Positions 47,161-56,424 of a stretch of DNA of 64,000 bases are shown piece by piece. Where the stretch lies: contig CAJIYJ010000004.1 in NCBI GenBank assembly GCA_905181625.1, positions 62,001 to 126,000 of the forward strand. The letters run 5' to 3'. Every line of letters starts with the position of its first letter. Positions within the stretch are counted from its first letter, which is position 1. The notes beneath the pieces were generated by a model that was not told the DNA's origin, did not search any database, and saw only the letters and a program-made list of their open reading frames with translations. The position numbers were made by a program, and so were the translations under genes. The DNA is from an uncultured Flavobacteriaceae bacterium. GTDB taxonomy: Bacteria > Bacteroidota > Bacteroidia > Flavobacteriales > Flavobacteriaceae.

Positions 47161-47228
47161 ACAATAGATACGATTACAATTGTAAACTATATTTTAAAAT
47201 TTAAATTATAATAACCTTTAAATAATTA

Positions 47229-47241
47229 ACATTTGTGTACA
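47229..47241. repeat. Distal copy of a 13-bp candidate operator
   Basis: ACATTTGTGTACA differs by one base from the copy at 47375-47387. It lies in the divergent gap between the M14 peptidase and the XRE regulator. It may be a binding site for the XRE protein. Confidence 0.45.
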
Positions 47242-47373
47242 ATAAAAAATAACATTAATATAAAATATTCTTTTTAAGCTATTTATGTTATTATATTGAA
47301 AGTGTTAATTTAATTAATAGTCAGTAAAAAAGATCTTAAAAAGATTTATTTATTAAATTATTTTTTATAAATT

Positions 47374-47381
47374 TACATTTG
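47374..47381 (+). promoter_or_regulatory. -7 promoter box of the XRE regulator gene
   Basis: TACATTTG matches TAnnTTTG and ends 5 nt before the ATG at 47387. The transcript would begin at or near the start codon. The box overlaps the proximal copy of the repeated 13-bp motif. Confidence 0.55.
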
Positions 47382-47387
47382 TATACA
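47375..47387. repeat. Proximal copy of a 13-bp candidate operator
   Basis: ACATTTGTATACA contains the perfect 8-bp palindrome TGTATACA and overlaps both the -7 box and the first base of the XRE start codon. A protein bound here would block transcription, as in an autoregulated XRE repressor. Confidence 0.45.
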
Positions 47388-47737
47388 TGAAAAATTTCAC
47401 AGATAGATTAAAGAAAATTCTTGAAAAAGAAGATTTAACAGCATCAAAATTTGCAGAAAAAATTGGTATTCAAAGATCAAGTGTTTCGCACATTATAAGC
47501 GGAAGAAATAAACCAAGTCTTGACTTTGTTATTAAAGTCAACAACACATTTACTAGTTTCACACTAGAATGGCTTATAAACGGTACTGACTCAAATAAAG
47601 TCAATTTAATGAATGAAACCAACACCACCCCTACTGTTTCAAGGCTAGTTCTAAATAAATCAATTAAAGAAAATAAAAACATTAAAGAAATAGGTTTTTT
47701 CTATACAGATGGCACCTTTAAGATATTTAAGAATTAG
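47387..47737 (+). CDS. XRE-family helix-turn-helix regulator
   Basis: Residues 1-65 form a Cro/C1-type HTH: FTDRLKKILEKEDLTASKFAEKIGIQRSSVSHIISGRNKPSLDFVIKVNNTF in outline, with recognition helix RSSVSHIISG. The remaining 50 residues are a linker and a short C-terminal segment (KEIGFFYTDGTFKIF) seen in flavobacterial members. It is a small stand-alone protein of 116 residues with no partner toxin. The surrounding DNA holds two copies of a 13-bp motif, one on the start site, which suggests autoregulation. Confidence 0.92.
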   Translation: MKNFTDRLKKILEKEDLTASKFAEKIGIQRSSVSHIISGRNKPSLDFVIKVNNTFTSFTLEWLINGTDSNKVNLMNETNTTPTVSRLVLNKSIKENKNIKEIGFFYTDGTFKIFKN

Positions 47738-47751
47738 ATTATATTTGAGAT

Positions 47752-48129
47752 ATGAATTTACGTGCACTATTACTATTGTTTTTTTTTACCTCTTGTTACA
47801 ACTCAGAAAGAAACTGTAAAAAATTTCAAACAGGAACTTTTGAGTTTGAATCAATTTCAAAAAATGGAGATGCTCTTGTGACCAAATTCCAAAGAACAAA
47901 AGATTTAGAAATTGGATATTTTAATAACGTAATTGATTCTAGTTACGTTAACTGGGTTTCAGAATGTGAATGTATTTTAAAAAAAATTAACCCTAAGAGT
48001 TTGAATGAAAGAAAATCAGTACAAATGAAAATATTAAGCACATCTGAAGATACTTACGTGTTTGAGTATTCGTTTGTTGGAGATATTCAAAATAGACAGA
48101 GAGGATCAGCTAAAAAAATTACTAATTAA
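47752..48129 (+). CDS. Small lipoprotein next to parC
   Basis: The 125-residue protein has a lipoprotein signal (LRALLLLFFFTSC, Cys15) and a soluble domain with further cysteines (NCKKF and ECECI). Homologues in flavobacteria are often labelled 'DNA topoisomerase IV', apparently because of the neighbouring parC. Nothing in the sequence supports an enzymatic topoisomerase role, and the signal places it outside the cytoplasm. It starts 14 nt after the XRE gene and its stop overlaps the convergent parC stop by 4 nt. Function is unknown. Confidence 0.8.
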   Translation: MNLRALLLLFFFTSCYNSERNCKKFQTGTFEFESISKNGDALVTKFQRTKDLEIGYFNNVIDSSYVNWVSECECILKKINPKSLNERKSVQMKILSTSEDTYVFEYSFVGDIQNRQRGSAKKITN

Positions 48130-50759
48130 AACTCTAATTCAGTTTGCCCTTCAGAATTATTAGATGACTCTTCTTTATCAATAATAGTGTTTTCGACCTC
48201 TACATTAACCTCATCATTAACTTCCAACTCCATAACAGGAATCTTTTCAAGAGGTGTATAAGGAATTGGCTCAGTTAAATTTATATTTTTAATCTTATAG
48301 GGAGAAAGCTGATTGCCTAATGCTTTAATTCCTTTTACACCTATAAGATCTTCAATCTCCTGTCTTAAATCTTCTCTAGAGCCTTTAGACGTCTTTGAAA
48401 AGCTTATATCAATAACCGGTTTCCAATCAGAAGAAATAATTTCAAGTTGAATTTTAGAACCTAAAGGTGTAAATTGTTGATCTACGTTTTGACTTCCTGC
48501 AAAAAAGCGTTTAACAAAATACCTATCCTTGTTACCTTCAAAATAAATTGCTGACAACGGCTTATCCTCAATCCACTTCTCTAACACAATCATATCTTCA
48601 GGAAAATGCATGTTTAAATCAGGCTTAATAGTCTTTAAAATACCATTTTGTTGGATAATTAGTAGTGAATCATCACTTTTAAATTCACCAAGCAATTCCC
48701 CTCTATTATCAACATTAAGCCTTTGAATAGTGTCATCAAACCAAATTTTTCTAGGTTTTAAAGTAGACAATCCTTTTTCCTTAAATTCAACCTTATTCAC
48801 GTTGTATTTTGTAACTATATTTCCCTTAACTCCCCTGCCTTTAACTTCAAGATCAGCAAAGTCTAATTCCCATTTTAATTTTTTAATAGAACCTGTTTGT
48901 CTTAAAACTACTGAGACAACCTCAGCTTCACCATTTGGATTTGCAGAAAAATAAAGTGTTTTAGATCCCTCTGAACCATTTGTCAAATCGTACATTTTAT
49001 CTCTTGTAACTCCTGTAACGCTGAATCTTTTTATATACGAAGTTCCTTTTTTACCGTCTCGGTAAATCATATTATAGACAGTTCTTTTGTCTTTCTTTTT
49101 AAAAACAGCAACATGGATAATACTCTTTGAAATAAATTTTTTAGAATCTACTTTAGTAACCATCATTTTACCATCCTCTGTGAATGCGATAATATCATCA
49201 ATATCTGAACACTCTTCAATAAATTCGTCTCTTTTGATTGAAGTACCTATAAAACCTTCTTCTCTATTAACGTATAATTTAGAGTTTTTAACCACTACTT
49301 TTTTAGCATCAACATCAGCAAAGATTCTAATTTCAGTTTTTCTCTTTTTATCTTTTCCATAAACCGCTTTTAAATTTTTAAAAAAATCTACAGCAAATTC
49401 AGTTAAATTTTTTAAATGATGTGCAATTTGTTCTAATTCAGATTCAATTGATTCAATTTTAACCTGGGCTTTATCAATATCAAATTTTGAAATTCTTTTA
49501 ATTTTAATGTCAGTAAGCCTAACTATATCATCTTCAATCACATCCCTTTTAAGATGAACTATAAAAGGTTTTAGTCCATTTGAAATTGCCATAATCACAC
49601 CTTCCCAAGTATCTACATTTTCAATATCACGATAAATCCTATTTTCAATAAAAATTCTTTCTAAAGAAGCATAATGCCACTGACTTTCATAATCTCCTTT
49701 TTTATACTCCAACTCTAACTTTAACAATTCTTTTGTATTCTCAGTAGATCTTTTCAAGATATCTGAAACTCCAACAAACAGCGGTTTGTTATCTTCAATT
49801 ACACAACCTAATGGAGAAATAGAAGTTTCACAAGATGTAAAAGCAAATAATCCATCTATAGTCTTATCAGGAGAAACGCCAGAAGGTATGTGTATCAAAA
49901 CTTCAACTTCATTAGCAGTATTGTCCTCGATTTTTTTGATTTTAATCTTACCACTATCATTAGCCTTTAATATAGAATCTATTAAAGAGGAAGTTGTAGT
50001 TGAAAAAGGAATCTGACTAATTACTAATGTATTTTTATTCAACTGACTAATCCGAGCTCTAACTTTAATCCTACCCCCTCTCAAACCATCATTATAATTA
50101 CTAACATCCATTATGCCAGATGTGGGAAAGTCTGGAAAAATCACAAACTTCTGACCTTTTAAACATTTAATTGATGAATCAATTAATTCAATAAAATTAT
50201 GTGGTAAAATTTTAGTTGATAATCCAACAGCAATACCTTCACCCCCTTGTGCTAAAAGCAAAGGAAATTTGACAGGTAAATTTATTGGTTCTTTTCTTCT
50301 TCCATCATATGAAGATTGCCATTTTGTGATTTTAGGACTAAAAACGACTTCTAATGCAAACTTGGAGAGTCTAGCTTCAATATATCTTGAAGCTGCAGAT
50401 CTATCTCCAGTTAATATATTTCCCCAATTACCTTGTGTTTCTATTAAAAGTTCTTTTTGACCTACCTGAACCATAGCATCAGCAATACTGGCATCTCCAT
50501 GGGGATGATATTGCATTGTATGACCCACTATATTAGCAACTTTATTAAAACGGCCATCATCTAAATCCTTCATTGAATGAAGAATCCTTCTTTGAACAGG
50601 TTTAAAGCCATCTTCAATTGACGGAACTGCTCTTTCTAAAATAACATAAGAAGCATAATCTAAAAACCAATCTTTGTACATTCCAGAAACTCGAATTAAC
50701 GAGTCTTCTAATTCCCCTTCGTTATTTAAATTATCTGTTTCCATATAGTCTTCTTCCAT
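48126..50759 (-). CDS. parC: DNA topoisomerase IV subunit A
   Basis: ParC is the DNA-cleaving subunit of the decatenating type II topoisomerase. The 877-residue protein has the breakage-reunion domain (YASYVILERAVPSIEDGFKPVQRRIL, HPHGDASIADAMV, and the active-site Tyr in AASRYIEARLS near 128). A coiled coil and a C-terminal beta-pinwheel region follow, then an acidic tail. No GyrA box is visible, which favours ParC over GyrA. It starts one nucleotide after the parE stop. Confidence 0.95.
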   Translation of the reverse strand: MEEDYMETDNLNNEGELEDSLIRVSGMYKDWFLDYASYVILERAVPSIEDGFKPVQRRILHSMKDLDDGRFNKVANIVGHTMQYHPHGDASIADAMVQVGQKELLIETQGNWGNILTGDRSAASRYIEARLSKFALEVVFSPKITKWQSSYDGRRKEPINLPVKFPLLLAQGGEGIAVGLSTKILPHNFIELIDSSIKCLKGQKFVIFPDFPTSGIMDVSNYNDGLRGGRIKVRARISQLNKNTLVISQIPFSTTTSSLIDSILKANDSGKIKIKKIEDNTANEVEVLIHIPSGVSPDKTIDGLFAFTSCETSISPLGCVIEDNKPLFVGVSDILKRSTENTKELLKLELEYKKGDYESQWHYASLERIFIENRIYRDIENVDTWEGVIMAISNGLKPFIVHLKRDVIEDDIVRLTDIKIKRISKFDIDKAQVKIESIESELEQIAHHLKNLTEFAVDFFKNLKAVYGKDKKRKTEIRIFADVDAKKVVVKNSKLYVNREEGFIGTSIKRDEFIEECSDIDDIIAFTEDGKMMVTKVDSKKFISKSIIHVAVFKKKDKRTVYNMIYRDGKKGTSYIKRFSVTGVTRDKMYDLTNGSEGSKTLYFSANPNGEAEVVSVVLRQTGSIKKLKWELDFADLEVKGRGVKGNIVTKYNVNKVEFKEKGLSTLKPRKIWFDDTIQRLNVDNRGELLGEFKSDDSLLIIQQNGILKTIKPDLNMHFPEDMIVLEKWIEDKPLSAIYFEGNKDRYFVKRFFAGSQNVDQQFTPLGSKIQLEIISSDWKPVIDISFSKTSKGSREDLRQEIEDLIGVKGIKALGNQLSPYKIKNINLTEPIPYTPLEKIPVMELEVNDEVNVEVENTIIDKEESSNNSEGQTELEF

Positions 50760-50760
50760 A

Positions 50761-52614
50761 TTATGAATCTATTCTATCCAATTCAACTTTAAGATTATCA
50801 ATTATAAACTTTTGTCTATCTGGTGTGTTTTTCCCCATATAGAAAGACAACAACTCTTCGATACTAAAGTTTTCATCTAACATAACAGGATCCAACCTTA
50901 TACTATCTCCAATAAAATGTTTGAATTCGTTTGGTGAAATTTCACCTAAACCTTTAAATCTTGTTATTTCAGGCTTGGACCCTAACTTTTTAAAAGCTTC
51001 GATCCTCTCTTTTTCTGAATAACAATAAATTGTTTCTTTTTTATTTCTGACTCTAAATAACGGAGTTTGAAGTATATACAAATGTCCTTCTTTAATTAGT
51101 TCTGGGAAAAACTGTAGAAAAAAAGTGATTAAAAGCAACCTAATATGCATTCCATCAACATCAGCATCGGTTGCGATAACAATATTATTATATCTTAAAT
51201 ACTCTATACTGTCTTCAATATTTAAAGCAGCTTGAAGTAAATTAAACTCTTCATTTTCATATACAATTTTCTTAGACATTGAATAACAGTTAAGGGGCTT
51301 TCCTCTTAAACTAAAAACAGCTTGAGTATTAACATTTCTAGACTTTGTAATAGACCCACTAGCAGAATCACCCTCAGTAATAAACAAAGTTGAGTCTAAT
51401 CTATTTTCTTTATTCATATCACCTAGATGAACTCTACAATCTCTTAATTTTTTATTATGAAGGTTTGACTTTTTAGCTCTTTCTCTTGCTAATTTTCTAA
51501 TGCCCGAAAGCTCTTTTCTTTCTTTTTCAGCTTGAATAATTTTTCTTTGAATCTTCTCTGATGTATCTGGATTTTTGTGAAGATAATTATCAAGGTATTT
51601 TCCTATAAAATCATTAATATAAGACCTAACAGTAGGTAAATCTCCACCCATTTCTGTAGAACCTAACTTAGTTTTAGTTTGTGATTCAAAAATTGGCTCC
51701 ATTACTTTAATACTAACAGCAGAGATGATTGACTTTCTAATATCACTAGCATCATATGGCTTTCCATAAAAATCCCTCACAACCTTAACTACAGCCTCTC
51801 TAAAAGCGGATTGATGAGTCCCACCTTGAGTAGTATGTTGACCATTTACAAAAGAGTAATATTCTTCACTGTACTGAATTTTACTGTGAGTAATAGCCAC
51901 TTCAATATCATCACCTTTTAAATGAATAATAGGATATAGTAATTTTTCAATATCATTATTATCTTCTAATAAATCTTTTAAGCCATTTTCAGATATATAT
52001 TTTTCTCCGTTAAAAACAATAGTTAAGCCGGGATTTAAATAAACATAATACTTAAGCATTTTAGACACATATTCTGATCTGTATTTATATTTCTTAAATA
52101 TTACATCATCTGGAACAAAAGTCACTTTAGTTCCTTTTCTTTTTGACGATTCTTCAATCTCTTGATCTGAAGTTAAGTTTCCTTGTTCAAAAGAAACAGA
52201 TTTAATTTTTCCATCTCTATAGGACTCTACCTTAAAGCTAGAAGACAAGGCGTTAACAGCCTTAGTACCTACTCCATTTAAACCCACAGATTTTTTAAAT
52301 GCTCTAGAATCATATTTACCACCTGTATTCATTTTCGAAACAACATCAACAACTTTACCAAGCGGAATTCCCCTTCCGTAATCTCTAACTGATACAACTG
52401 AGTCTGAAATTGAAATATCAATAGTCTTTCCTGCACCCATCACAAACTCATCAATAGAATTATCAAGAACTTCTTTTAAAAGAATATAAATACCATCATC
52501 AGGTGATGAGCCATCACCTAATTTCCCAATATACATTCCAGGACGCATTCGAATATGCTCCTTCCAATCTAGTGACCTAATATTATCTTCAGTATAATTT
52601 GATGTAACTGACAT
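50761..52614 (-). CDS. parE: DNA topoisomerase IV subunit B
   Basis: ParE is the ATPase subunit paired with ParC. The 617-residue protein has the GHKL ATP site ([37 protein letters not shown]) and the transducer domain. The TOPRIM metal site reads TEGDSASG and [12 protein letters not shown], and the C-terminal [12 protein letters not shown] follows. [14 protein letters not shown] at the start is typical. One nucleotide separates it from parC. Confidence 0.96.
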   Translation of the reverse strand: MSVTSNYTEDNIRSLDWKEHIRMRPGMYIGKLGDGSSPDDGIYILLKEVLDNSIDEFVMGAGKTIDISISDSVVSVRDYGRGIPLGKVVDVVSKMNTGGKYDSRAFKKSVGLNGVGTKAVNALSSSFKVESYRDGKIKSVSFEQGNLTSDQEIEESSKRKGTKVTFVPDDVIFKKYKYRSEYVSKMLKYYVYLNPGLTIVFNGEKYISENGLKDLLEDNNDIEKLLYPIIHLKGDDIEVAITHSKIQYSEEYYSFVNGQHTTQGGTHQSAFREAVVKVVRDFYGKPYDASDIRKSIISAVSIKVMEPIFESQTKTKLGSTEMGGDLPTVRSYINDFIGKYLDNYLHKNPDTSEKIQRKIIQAEKERKELSGIRKLARERAKKSNLHNKKLRDCRVHLGDMNKENRLDSTLFITEGDSASGSITKSRNVNTQAVFSLRGKPLNCYSMSKKIVYENEEFNLLQAALNIEDSIEYLRYNNIVIATDADVDGMHIRLLLITFFLQFFPELIKEGHLYILQTPLFRVRNKKETIYCYSEKERIEAFKKLGSKPEITRFKGLGEISPNEFKHFIGDSIRLDPVMLDENFSIEELLSFYMGKNTPDRQKFIIDNLKVELDRIDS

Positions 52615-52717
52615 AGATACGAAAATAGCTAATATAGATGTGGATTAAAAAAAAATGAAATGGTGTTTTAATAAATTAATTAACAATAGAATTGATCTGT
52701 TGTTGAAATCTTTTTAT

Positions 52718-53809
52718 CTAAACGTTAAACCTAAAGTGCATTACGTCTCCATCCTTAACAATGTATTCTTTTCCTTCTACATTTAGTTTTCCGGATTCTC
52801 TAGCTTTTGACTCGCTTCCATATTTAATGTAATTCTCATAAGAAATGACTTCAGCTTTAATAAAACCTTTTTCAAAATCAGTATGAATCACACCTGCAGC
52901 TTGAGGAGCGCTCATCCCTTTATCGATAGTCCAAGCTCTAACTTCTTTGACGCCAGCAGTAAAATAAGTTTGTAGATTTAATATGTCATATGCTTTTCTA
53001 ATCATTTTTGATGATCCTGGCTCACTTAACCCAATGTCAGACAGAAAAGCCTGTCTATCTTCATATGTGTCCAACTCATTAATATCCGCTTCAGTTGCAA
53101 CTGCTAAAATTATCAACTCTGCATTTTCAGCTTGAATTACTTTCTTTATATTTTCAACATGATTATTACCACTAACTGCTGAGGATTCATCTACGTTACA
53201 TACATAAAGCACAGGTTTATTAGTTATGAGTTCCATTGTGTCAACCAATTCTAATTCTTTATCTGAAAAATCAACACTTCTAACGGGCTTAAATGAATGA
53301 ATTTGTTTAATTAACTTTATTAATATGTCGTTTTCAATTACAGCTTCTTTGTTCCCTGTTTTTATTAACCTAGCTATCTTATCCTTTCTTTTCTCAAGAG
53401 TCTCTAAGTCTTTCAATTGGAGCTCTAAATCTATAATTTCTTTATCTCTAACAGGATCTATAGATTCTTCAACATGAATAATATTATCATCATCGAAGCA
53501 TCTTAAGACATGAATAATAGCGTCAGTTTCTCTAATATTAGCAAGAAATTGATTTCCTAACCCTTCTCCCTTACTAGCCCCCTTGACAAGTCCAGCAATA
53601 TCTACAATCTCTACTGTTGCCGGAATAACTTTTTCTGGTTTAACTAATTTCTCTAAATTTTCCATTCTTTTATCAGGAACATTAATAATACCAATATTAG
53701 GTTCAATGGTACAAAAAGGGAAATTAGCACTTTGAGCTTTGGTATTTGATAAACAGTTGAAAAGTGTTGATTTACCAACGTTAGGAAGTCCTACTATACC
53801 AGCTTTCAT
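52718..53809 (-). CDS. ychF: Ribosome-associated GTPase/ATPase YchF
   Basis: This Obg-like P-loop protein binds ATP rather than GTP in studied members and associates with ribosomes and stress responses. The 363-residue sequence has GLPNVGKSTLF at 7-17, DIAGLVKGASKGEGLGNQFL with switch II, a helical hairpin, and a C-terminal TGS-like domain (TAGVKEVRAWTIDKG, ending KDGDVMHFRFNV). It starts 3 nt after the ferredoxin stop, so the two are co-transcribed. Confidence 0.96.
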   Translation of the reverse strand: MKAGIVGLPNVGKSTLFNCLSNTKAQSANFPFCTIEPNIGIINVPDKRMENLEKLVKPEKVIPATVEIVDIAGLVKGASKGEGLGNQFLANIRETDAIIHVLRCFDDDNIIHVEESIDPVRDKEIIDLELQLKDLETLEKRKDKIARLIKTGNKEAVIENDILIKLIKQIHSFKPVRSVDFSDKELELVDTMELITNKPVLYVCNVDESSAVSGNNHVENIKKVIQAENAELIILAVATEADINELDTYEDRQAFLSDIGLSEPGSSKMIRKAYDILNLQTYFTAGVKEVRAWTIDKGMSAPQAAGVIHTDFEKGFIKAEVISYENYIKYGSESKARESGKLNVEGKEYIVKDGDVMHFRFNV

Positions 53810-53812
53810 AAA

Positions 53813-54166
53813 TTAATTTTCGGGGTGCATAAACTTTTGCTTTGTCAGAAGAGTTTCTTCAGATTCAACATTATCTTCATCAGGGACACAACAATCTACA
53901 GGGCATACAGCTGCACACTGAGGCTCTTCATGAAAACCTTTACACTCTGTACACTTATCAGATGATATGAAATAGTATTCATCTGAAACGGGTTCTTGTT
54001 CAATCTCAGCGTTAACCCCCTTTCCATTAGGCAAGATTAAATCACCTGACAAACTAGTACCATCCGAATATTTCCATTCATAAGCAGCTTCATAAATAGC
54101 AGTGTTAGGACACTCGGGCTCACAAGCTCCACAATTTATACATTCATCAGTTATTTTTATAGCCAT
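53813..54166 (-). CDS. 4Fe-4S dicluster ferredoxin
   Basis: The 117-residue protein binds two 4Fe-4S clusters. The first cysteine set is [12 protein letters not shown] at the N-terminus; the second is [18 protein letters not shown] with the longer spacing typical of this ferredoxin type. A 35-residue insert lies between them. It transfers electrons in the cytoplasm; the partner is unknown. It is divergent from the LuxC-like gene with overlapping promoters. Confidence 0.94.
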   Translation of the reverse strand: MAIKITDECINCGACEPECPNTAIYEAAYEWKYSDGTSLSGDLILPNGKGVNAEIEQEPVSDEYYFISSDKCTECKGFHEEPQCAAVCPVDCCVPDEDNVESEETLLTKQKFMHPEN

Positions 54167-54196
54167 TGTTATTTATGTAATCTTTATTTAAATTTG
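54166..54196 (+). promoter_or_regulatory. Complete promoter of the LuxC-like/serC operon
   Basis: TTG (54166-54168), 20 nt, then TAAATTTG (54189-54196) matches the Bacteroidota promoter at consensus spacing. It points toward the GTG start at 54235. It overlaps the first codon of the ferredoxin gene and lies back-to-back with that gene's own promoter. Confidence 0.65.
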
Positions 54197-54198
54197 CT

Positions 54199-54229
54199 CA
54201 AAAATAACACCAATTAATATTACAAACAA
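54199..54229 (-). promoter_or_regulatory. Complete promoter of the ferredoxin-ychF operon
   Basis: On the minus strand TTG (54229-54227), 20 nt, then TATTTTTG (54206-54199) matches the Bacteroidota consensus with ideal spacing. It lies 32 nt from the ferredoxin ATG. Confidence 0.68.
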
Positions 54230-54234
54230 GTTTA

Positions 54235-55281
54235 GTGTCAACATTATACAATAGAATTAAAGCATTCGAAAAATTAGGAATTCTTTTCAGCAATAAATTT
54301 ACGGAAAATTCATCAAAAGAATCTGAGTATTGGACTTCAGAACTAGACAAAGCCATAGATCTAGCTTATAAATACAATACTTGGTTTACTGAAGATTCTG
54401 TTAAAAAAGCTCTAAATGAGTGGTCAAAACAACTTAATTATAATAGTTTAAAAAACTGGACGGATCAATATAAAATTGAAGACAAATCAGAAAAAAAAAT
54501 AGCTATAATTATGGCTGGAAATTTACCATTAGTGGGGTTTCATGATCTTTTATGTGGTTTGATAATGAATTTCCATTGTATTGTAAAACTATCATCTGAT
54601 GATAAAATATTAATTCCCTTTATTGTTGAATACTTAGACTCAATAGTACCAGGTATTAAAAATCAAGTTAAATTTACTACAAATCCAATAAAAGATTTTA
54701 ATGGGGTTATCGCAACAGGCAGTAATAATTCTTTTAAATATTTTGAATATTATTTCGGAAACTACCCTAACCTTCTAAGAAAAACTCGACACTCAATAGC
54801 TGTTTTAGACGGTAAAGAAACTGAAATGGACTTAAAAAAATTAGGTAACGATATTTTTACTTATTTCGGCATGGGTTGTAGAAGCGTCTCAAAGTTGTTA
54901 GTCCCTAAAGGATATGATTTTGATTTACTTTTTAATGCATTATTCGATTTTAAAGAGATTATTAATCATAATAAATATGTTAACAACTATGATTATAATA
55001 AGGCAGTATACTTAATGAGTGAACAAAAATTTATTGAAAATGGATTTATTATTTTAAAAGAAGACGAAAAGCTTGGTTCTCCTATTGGATGTTTGTTTTT
55101 TGAATATTATGAGAATCCTAAGGACTTGAATGCTTATATTTCTGATATTAAAGATTCATTACAATGCGTAGTAAGCAATTTAAACATCCTCAATTCTACT
55201 AGTTTTGGTTCAAGTCAAAGGCCTAAAATTGATGACTATGCAGACAACACAAACACATTAGATTTTTTGTTAAAAATATAA
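54235..55281 (+). CDS. Acyl-CoA reductase (LuxC-like family)
   Basis: The 348-residue protein resembles the LuxC acyl-CoA reductase family: KIAIIMAGNLPLVGFHDLLCGLI with the nucleotide region, and a candidate catalytic Cys in YFGMGCRSVSKLLVPKG near 216. The segment NLLRKTRHSIAVLDG also fits. The enzyme would reduce a fatty acyl-CoA to the aldehyde. No luciferase gene is nearby, so bioluminescence is not implied. The start is GTG 54235 (MSTLYNRIKAFEKLG). It is followed by serC after 69 nt, an arrangement I recall from other flavobacteria. Confidence 0.88.
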   Translation: MSTLYNRIKAFEKLGILFSNKFTENSSKESEYWTSELDKAIDLAYKYNTWFTEDSVKKALNEWSKQLNYNSLKNWTDQYKIEDKSEKKIAIIMAGNLPLVGFHDLLCGLIMNFHCIVKLSSDDKILIPFIVEYLDSIVPGIKNQVKFTTNPIKDFNGVIATGSNNSFKYFEYYFGNYPNLLRKTRHSIAVLDGKETEMDLKKLGNDIFTYFGMGCRSVSKLLVPKGYDFDLLFNALFDFKEIINHNKYVNNYDYNKAVYLMSEQKFIENGFIILKEDEKLGSPIGCLFFEYYENPKDLNAYISDIKDSLQCVVSNLNILNSTSFGSSQRPKIDDYADNTNTLDFLLKI

Positions 55282-55350
55282 TGATATCTTAAGAGAAAAA
55301 GAGCTTTTAATATTTTGTATTTTATTAAATTGCATCTTTTAAAAAAATAA

Positions 55351-56415
55351 ATGAAAGTACACAACTTTAGCGCTGGCCCTAGTATCCTTCCTAATTCCGT
55401 TATTAAAGAAGCTTCTAATGGAATTCTTAATATAAATAACTCTGGATTATCATTATTAGAAATATCTCATAGAAGTAAAGATTTTATGGATATAATGGAT
55501 AAAGCAACCTGTTTAGCTTTAAAACTACTTGATCTAGAAAACAAGGGATATAAGGCTCTGTTTTTACAAGGTGGCGCTAGTAATCAGTTTCTTATGACAG
55601 CTTATAATTTACTTGAAAATAAGGCAGGTTATTTAAATACTGGAGTTTGGTCAACTAAAGCATTAAAAGAAGCTAAACTTTTTGGAGAAGCAGTTGAAAT
55701 CGCTTCTTCTAAGGATAAAAATTTCAATTATATTCCTAAAGGATATTCTATTGATTCTGATTTAGATTATTTCCATATAACCACAAACAATACAATTTTC
55801 GGTACTCAAATTAAGGAAATCCCCAACACTTCAGTTAATCTAGTCTGTGACATGTCATCAGATATATTTTCTAGAAAAATTGATTTTTCAAAATTTGGAT
55901 TAATATACGCAGGTGCTCAAAAAAATATGGGGCCAGCTGGAACAACCCTAGTCGTTATCAAAGAAGATGTTTTAGGTAAAGTCTCAAGAAAAATTCCTTC
56001 AATGCTTGACTATCAAATGCATATTGACAAAGAAAGTATGTTTAATACTCCACCTGTTTTTGCAGTGTACACTTCAATGCTAACTCTTGAGTGGTTAGAC
56101 AAGAATGGTGGTATTAAAAGCATTGAGTCAAAAAATAATGAAAAAGCTGAGTTACTATATAATGCAATTGATAACAATGAACTATTTAAAGGTTTTGCTG
56201 CTAAGGAAGATCGAAGCTCAATGAATGCTACTTTTAACTTAGTTAACCAAGATCATAAAGAAGTTTTTGATAAACTAAGTAAAGAAGCAAATATCAATGG
56301 AATTAACGGACATAGATCTGTTGGAGGCTATCGTGCTTCAATTTATAATGCACTAGAAATCGAATCTGTAAAGGTTTTAGTTGAAGTAATGAATGAATTA
56401 AAAAGAAAAGTATAA
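55351..56415 (+). CDS. serC: Phosphoserine aminotransferase
   Basis: SerC converts 3-phosphohydroxypyruvate to phosphoserine in serine synthesis and serves in vitamin B6 synthesis. The 354-residue PLP enzyme has NFSAGPSILP at the start, FLQGGASNQF, CDMSSDIFSR with the pyridine-binding Asp, and the Schiff-base Lys in YAGAQKNMGPAGTT near 191. RSVGGYRASIYNA lies at the end. The next gene, serA, begins 9 nt later. Confidence 0.97.
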   Translation: MKVHNFSAGPSILPNSVIKEASNGILNINNSGLSLLEISHRSKDFMDIMDKATCLALKLLDLENKGYKALFLQGGASNQFLMTAYNLLENKAGYLNTGVWSTKALKEAKLFGEAVEIASSKDKNFNYIPKGYSIDSDLDYFHITTNNTIFGTQIKEIPNTSVNLVCDMSSDIFSRKIDFSKFGLIYAGAQKNMGPAGTTLVVIKEDVLGKVSRKIPSMLDYQMHIDKESMFNTPPVFAVYTSMLTLEWLDKNGGIKSIESKNNEKAELLYNAIDNNELFKGFAAKEDRSSMNATFNLVNQDHKEVFDKLSKEANINGINGHRSVGGYRASIYNALEIESVKVLVEVMNELKRKV

Positions 56416-56424
56416 TAAATTTTT

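Noticed and set aside
49087-49362. Plus-strand frame of 91 codons within parC
   Set aside because: Antisense shadow; the hydrophobic look comes from complementing Lys- and Glu-rich codons.
54235-55281. Bioluminescence operon because of the LuxC-like gene
   Set aside because: No luciferase, LuxD or LuxE gene is present; the neighbours are serine synthesis genes.
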